Shown in pieces: positions 21,055 to 24,058 of a stretch of DNA of 24,058 bases; position 1 is the stretch's first letter; the number at the start of each line of letters is the position of its first letter. Origin of the DNA: a virus; the IMG/VR virus record IMGVR_UViG_3300030101_002712, positions 1-24,058 of that record; one strand, given 5' to 3'. A program made the position numbers and the translations under genes. The notes beneath the pieces are model-generated. The model worked only from the letters and a program-made list of their open reading frames with translations, was not told the origin of the DNA and made no database searches.

Positions 21055-21911
21055 AATATGCCGACTACGTCACCAGCAAGCGAGGACAGATCGTTTTTAG
21101 ATTCTTGTCGAACCTTGCCGACCACTACAACAAAAATTCATATTGGATAAAATCACAATACGTATTGTATGTTAAGAAGTTCAAGAACATTCCTGAGCCA
21201 TATCTGATCCACTCATTTCAAGACTATCTCATGAATGAGCTGGAATGGCTGCCAACTGTCAAGAAAGTTGCTGAGTATCTGCACAGTCGACCGGATTTTA
21301 AAACGCACTGGCACAGCGTCCCACTTGATCAGACATATTGCGAACACTGCAGAACAGACGACGACGGCAAAGAGGGCGGCTTTCGTGAAGTGTATTTCTA
21401 TGGATACAGGCAGTCATTGCAAAAGAAAGCCGAAGCACACTACAAAGGGGCTTGTACTTGTGATCTAGCCTCTAAGAGTGCCCACAGATCATATTTAGAG
21501 ATCATGGACTGGATGCGCGCACAAGATGAATTTGCTGAGATACATTGCAGTTTCTACGATCCAACAAGTGATCGAATCGTGCCAGCACAAGAACAATCAC
21601 ATCATCACTGGCAAAAGAAGATCGACGCTGGAATTATTCGCATTGATGAAAATGATCAAATTGCAGCTTGTTGGGATCATCCTATGTGGAGCAGCGTATT
21701 TGCTGCAATGATGTGCAAGCGCTATGGGTTTGTGATGCCGCCAGAGGTTAAGGAACGCTATCAAGCAACGCGGGACAGATTCCGAAAAGATGACGTCAAA
21801 TACAAGCACGGCAACAGACGCAGAATGAGACAGAAGATCGGCGAGGATATAAACAGCAATACAGCGCCTCCAATGTCACTAGCTGACATAATGAGGGCGG
21901 GTAAGCAATGA
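21051..21911 (+). CDS. Probable replication protein with zinc-binding cysteines
   Basis: The 286-residue protein is not a clear member of a known family. Residues about 1-85 (LPTVKKVAEYLHSRP among them) resemble the N-terminal helical part of phage helicase-loader or primosome proteins. Residues 99-145 contain YCEHCRTDD and GACTCDLA, a likely CxxC ... CxC zinc site with a basic aromatic segment (VYFYGYRQSLQKKAEAHYKG) between. The C-terminal part is basic (RDRFRKDDVKYKHGNRRRMRQK), suited to nucleic acid binding. Position in the early operon after the HTH-like protein suggests replication initiation or helicase loading. It overlaps both neighbours by four bases (ATGA). No Walker or polymerase motif is seen. 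Confidence 0.6.
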   Translation: MKYADYVTSKRGQIVFRFLSNLADHYNKNSYWIKSQYVLYVKKFKNIPEPYLIHSFQDYLMNELEWLPTVKKVAEYLHSRPDFKTHWHSVPLDQTYCEHCRTDDDGKEGGFREVYFYGYRQSLQKKAEAHYKGACTCDLASKSAHRSYLEIMDWMRAQDEFAEIHCSFYDPTSDRIVPAQEQSHHHWQKKIDAGIIRIDENDQIAACWDHPMWSSVFAAMMCKRYGFVMPPEVKERYQATRDRFRKDDVKYKHGNRRRMRQKIGEDINSNTAPPMSLADIMRAGKQ

Positions 21912-22714
21912 CTGTAAAAATTGGATCTTGCTTTTCAGGGATCGGAGGCTGGGAATTGGGAATTGAAAGAGCAATTCCCAACAGTCGCACAGTTTGGCAA
22001 GTTGAAGAAAATACATTCTGTCAGGGAATACTGAAGAAGCATTGGCCTGATGCAACAATGTATGATGATGTGCGTACAGTTGGCGCTCACAATCTAGAAC
22101 CGATCGATCTGCTCTGCGCTGGCTTTCCATGTCAGGATTTGAGCCTGTCCGGAAATCAAAGGGGAATACATGAAGGAAAAAAATCGAGTCTTTACTGGGA
22201 GTTACACAGAATCATTAGCGAGATTCGACCCCGCATTATCTGCCTTGAGAATGTTGCAAACATCCTTCGATTGGGCGGATCCGATGTTATTGCAAGTCTT
22301 GCCGAGATCGGGTATAATTGCGAATGGACTGTTATCCGCAGTGGATCAGACTTCGGAGCACCTCACCACAGATCCCGCTGGTTTTGTGTTGCCTACTCCA
22401 ACCGCATCGACGAACTACGAGCCAAAAGATGCGGGTTGCTGGAGGCGTTCAACAATGTGCCGCCATATACTGGGAGTCAAGGCCGCACAATGGGAGGGCG
22501 TGACACAGGCGCAGGCTATTGGAGAAAAATTAGTGCTCCGTCCGCAGTTTGTCGAATGGATGATGGGATTCCCGCAGGGATGGACAGCGCCCAGCACAAC
22601 AGAATCCGAAAAGAGCGATTGAAGGCGCTAGGAAATGCCATAGTGCCGCAGGCCTCTGAATGGGTAGGGCGTCAAATTGTACAGAGTGGATTGATTGACG
22701 ATCTGATATATTGA
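21908..22714 (+). CDS. C5-cytosine DNA methyltransferase, large subunit
   Basis: The 268-residue product carries the C5-methyltransferase motifs: I FSGIGGWELG (residues 9-18), IV GFPCQDLS with catalytic C75, VI ENV (114-116), VIII GAPHHRSRWF (150-159) and X ALGNAIVPQ (240-248). It would methylate cytosine within a sequence-specific target using S-adenosylmethionine. The region between VIII and X is short (about 80 residues) and has no motif IX (R..T..E..RL.GFP) in this frame. Exactly there a +1-frame ORF (22170-22622) contains such a motif, which suggests a two-chain enzyme. It overlaps the replication protein stop by four bases (ATGA). It could protect phage DNA against restriction or mark it for regulation. 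Confidence 0.88.
   Translation: MTVKIGSCFSGIGGWELGIERAIPNSRTVWQVEENTFCQGILKKHWPDATMYDDVRTVGAHNLEPIDLLCAGFPCQDLSLSGNQRGIHEGKKSSLYWELHRIISEIRPRIICLENVANILRLGGSDVIASLAEIGYNCEWTVIRSGSDFGAPHHRSRWFCVAYSNRIDELRAKRCGLLEAFNNVPPYTGSQGRTMGGRDTGAGYWRKISAPSAVCRMDDGIPAGMDSAQHNRIRKERLKALGNAIVPQASEWVGRQIVQSGLIDDLIY
22170..22622 (+). CDS. Nested +1-frame ORF, candidate methyltransferase small subunit (TRD and motif IX)
   Basis: This 150-residue ORF lies wholly inside the methyltransferase gene in another frame. Its ATG has the ribosome site AAGGGG six bases upstream. The protein reads like the C-terminal target-recognition part of phage C5-methyltransferases: LPRSGIIANG (44-53), LPTPTAS (74-80) and LRPQFVEWMMGFPQGWT (123-139), the last being a good motif IX (R..F.E....GFP..W). 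I recall the alpha/beta heterodimeric enzyme M.EcoHK31I, whose beta chain supplies motif IX from a frame overlapping alpha; this is the same arrangement, here with beta fully nested. At 22553-22585 the bases give RMDDGIPAGMD in one frame and EWMMGFPQGW in the other, both plausible. Confidence 0.75.
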   Translation: MKEKNRVFTGSYTESLARFDPALSALRMLQTSFDWADPMLLQVLPRSGIIANGLLSAVDQTSEHLTTDPAGFVLPTPTASTNYEPKDAGCWRRSTMCRHILGVKAAQWEGVTQAQAIGEKLVLRPQFVEWMMGFPQGWTAPSTTESEKSD

Positions 22715-22739
22715 CGCTCTCAATATAATCCTATATAGT
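22711..22739 (+). promoter_or_regulatory. Promoter before the RHH and ParB-methyltransferase genes
   Basis: TTGACG (22711-22716), 17-base spacer, TATAGT (22734-22739); five of six consensus bases in each. A second TATAAT at 22724-22729 lies in the spacer. Confidence 0.5.
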
Positions 22740-22752
22740 GAGGAGGATCGCA

Positions 22753-22884
22753 ATGATCTCCCTTTTCTATTTGGAGACAACATGCCAAAACGCAAAACTA
22801 AAGAAATCAGTCAGACAGACAGAGAGAGCACGAAGCAGGTCACAACACCAGAGCAGGACGCAAACACGCTCACAATCGAACTGA
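22753..22884 (+). CDS. Possible small leader ORF overlapping the next gene
   Basis: ATG 22753 has the best ribosome site of the region (GAGGAGG at 22740-22746, six bases away) and opens a 43-codon frame with a hydrophobic start (MISLFYLET) and a basic, Arg/Ser/Gln-rich end. It overlaps the gene at 22782 in a different frame. It may be a translational-coupling leader, a small protein, or chance. No homology is recognised. Confidence 0.35.
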   Translation: MISLFYLETTCQNAKLKKSVRQTERARSRSQHQSRTQTRSQSN

Positions 22885-23009
22885 CACCCGTACAGATACA
22901 ACAAATCAATGTACTCGCACAGATTGCACACGGAGAAGATCCAGCTGTGTATTGTCGCAAGATTATTCTGCAGCACGTCGCTGATCGTCTGTATTTGGTG
23001 CGACGATGA
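22782..23009 (+). CDS. Small protein with ribbon-helix-helix-like C-terminal half
   Basis: The 75-residue protein has a basic, Thr-rich N-terminus (PKRKTKEISQTD) and a C-terminal half with a short strand (NTLTIELT) followed by two helices (PVQIQQINVLAQIAH and PAVYCRKIILQHVADRL), the layout of a ribbon-helix-helix DNA-binding domain, although conservation is not obvious. GGAG at 22773-22776 is five bases from the start. The stop overlaps the start of the next gene (ATGA), itself an RHH protein. Probably a regulator of the methyltransferase unit. Confidence 0.6.
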   Translation: MPKRKTKEISQTDRESTKQVTTPEQDANTLTIELTPVQIQQINVLAQIAHGEDPAVYCRKIILQHVADRLYLVRR

Positions 23010-23158
23010 CCAAAGAGATTAAGCATAAAAATATCTGTGTCAGTATGGATGCGGAGAGCTTGAAGCAGTTGCACGACATCGCAGAGCACACAGGCAAATC
23101 AAAAAGCCGGATTGTGCGAGATGCCATCCAAAAAGAATATAAGGAGATCAGAAAATGA
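23006..23158 (+). CDS. Ribbon-helix-helix (CopG-like) protein, 50 aa
   Basis: The 50-residue protein has the full RHH pattern: strand NICVSMD, helix AESLKQLHDIAEHTG, turn, and helix SKSRIVRDAIQKEYKEI. RHH proteins bind DNA as dimers through the paired strands and commonly repress their own operon. It overlaps the previous stop (ATGA) and the next start lies in its last codons; AAGGAG at 23140-23145 within its end is the ribosome site of the next gene. Two small RHH-type genes before a methyltransferase suggest autoregulation of the unit. Confidence 0.8.
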   Translation: MTKEIKHKNICVSMDAESLKQLHDIAEHTGKSKSRIVRDAIQKEYKEIRK

Positions 23159-24058
23159 ATGATCATTCAGTTGGCGAGTTTGTACGGATTGACAAGCTGC
23201 ATCCACACCACAAGAACCCAAGACACAACGATCATGCTGTTGATAGTATTGCGAACAGTATAAAGCGCTTCGGATTCACTAGCCCAATCATTGCAAATGC
23301 AGATCAAACAATCCTAGCAGGTCATACACGCTGGAAGGCCGCAAAGAAACTCGGGCTTGATACTGTGCCCGTTGTCTATGTGGATCTGTCTCCTGTCGAT
23401 GCTGAGCTGCTTATGATAGCAGATAACAAACTCGGAGAGAAAGCGGACTGGAATACTGATCAACTGTCTGATCTTCTTACTGGATTGAAAGAGCAAGGCG
23501 AGGATCTGGACGTGCTCGGATTTGAGCAGCATGAACTTGACGAATTATTAGAGGATCTAGACGCTGATCCATTTGGCGACGGGGAGCCAGTAGAAGCCAT
23601 CGAACCGCTGCCCGTAGAGTCGGATCTAGATTTCAGATTGTTAAAGGGCAACTGTCTAGACATGCTGAAAGAGTTACCGGATAACAGTATAGACTCGATC
23701 GTAACCGATCCACCCTATGAACTTGGATTCATGGGCAAAGCATGGGACGCAACAGGGATCGCTTACTCTGTCGAACTGTGGGCGGAGTGTTTGCGCGTGT
23801 TAAAGCACGGCGGACATCTTGTCGCATTCTCAGGATCTCGCACTGTCTTTCCGATGGGCGTTGCTATTGCTGAGGCAGGATTCGAGGTGCGAGATATGAT
23901 CAGTTGGATATATACAAGTGGATTTCCTAAGAGCCTCGACATGTACAAACAGACAGACAAAGACGAACATAAAGGCTGGGGCACAGCATTAAAGCCCGCA
24001 CAAGAGCCAGCAGTACTTGCAAGAAAGCCGATCGATTCAGACTGCTCAAGTATTGCCG
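23155..24058 (+). CDS. ParB-like domain fused to DNA methyltransferase, 3'-partial
   Basis: The frame is open to the end of the window (301 codons). Residues about 5-100 form a ParB/Srx-type domain (LHPHHKNPRHNDHAVDSIANSI, FTSPIIANADQTILAGHTRW with the GHTR core, then TVPVVYVDL). Around residues 165-190 the methyltransferase part begins: LLKGNCLDMLKELPDNSIDS followed by VTDPPYELGFMGKAWD, where DPPY is motif IV of the N4-cytosine/N6-adenine class. Motif order is consistent with the beta class; the AdoMet-binding FxGxG would lie beyond the window. Fusions of ParB-like and adenine methyltransferase domains are common in phages, and the ParB part is thought to assist DNA binding. Target specificity cannot be read. 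ATG 23155 is preceded by AAGGAG. Confidence 0.88.
   Translation, partial: MNDHSVGEFVRIDKLHPHHKNPRHNDHAVDSIANSIKRFGFTSPIIANADQTILAGHTRWKAAKKLGLDTVPVVYVDLSPVDAELLMIADNKLGEKADWNTDQLSDLLTGLKEQGEDLDVLGFEQHELDELLEDLDADPFGDGEPVEAIEPLPVESDLDFRLLKGNCLDMLKELPDNSIDSIVTDPPYELGFMGKAWDATGIAYSVELWAECLRVLKHGGHLVAFSGSRTVFPMGVAIAEAGFEVRDMISWIYTSGFPKSLDMYKQTDKDEHKGWGTALKPAQEPAVLARKPIDSDCSSIA

Noticed and set aside
22318-22503. Third-frame ORF inside the methyltransferase gene
   Set aside because: No ribosome site, no family-like wording; the two other frames explain the region.
1-24058. tRNA genes, integrase and attachment sites
   Set aside because: I looked for TTCGA-type arms with paired stems and for recombinase motifs and found none; temperate life style is therefore not shown by this window.

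Overview
The window is part of the genome of a tailed double-stranded DNA phage or prophage with a long non-contractile (siphovirus-type) tail. Evidence is an HK97-type head set (portal fused to a MuF domain, prohead protease, major capsid protein), connector and neck proteins, a tail tube protein, a tail assembly chaperone with an apparent +1 frameshift, a 781-residue tape measure protein, tail tip proteins, a lysis pair and a tail fibre. There is no sheath, baseplate wedge or integrase gene here. The host cannot be named. Promoters close to the sigma-70 consensus and GGAG ribosome sites point to an ordinary bacterial host. Both window ends cut genes (portal-MuF on the left, a ParB-methyltransferase fusion on the right).

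Layout: 2-8547 is the rightward head and neck module ending with the tail tube and a strong terminator. 8563-9154 is a small leftward cassette of two genes with its own promoter, inserted into the tail module (moron-like). 9256-17543 resumes the rightward tail genes (chaperone, tape measure, tail tip), lysis genes and fibre. 17568-18146 holds a one-gene transcription unit between two terminators. 18145-19701 is a leftward operon: HTH regulator, DnaQ-like exonuclease and two proteins that look like fibre or virion accessories. 19702-20238 is noncoding and carries two arrays of five iterons each at exact 11-bp spacing, followed by AT-rich DNA, the best candidate for a replication origin or operator region. 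20239-24058 is the rightward early region: ArdC-N-like protein, two small proteins, a probable replication protein, a C5-cytosine methyltransferase, ribbon-helix-helix proteins and the ParB-methyltransferase.

Three things deserve most attention. First, the cytosine methyltransferase region is coded in two frames at once: the outer frame has motifs I-VIII and X, and a nested +1-frame ORF with its own ribosome site carries what looks like the target-recognition region and motif IX. This is the alpha/beta split architecture I recall for M.EcoHK31I. Second, most non-virion genes share an unusual start leader, CAACAACGG-N7/8-ATG, which in two places also encodes the glutamine-rich C-terminus of the preceding protein. 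Third, the phased iteron arrays sit between the divergent regulator and replication operons. A repeated promoter block (TTGTATAAATATGTT..CA, about 17 bp, TACTAT) drives the moron-like units and probably the early operon, so these probably share control separate from the late genes.
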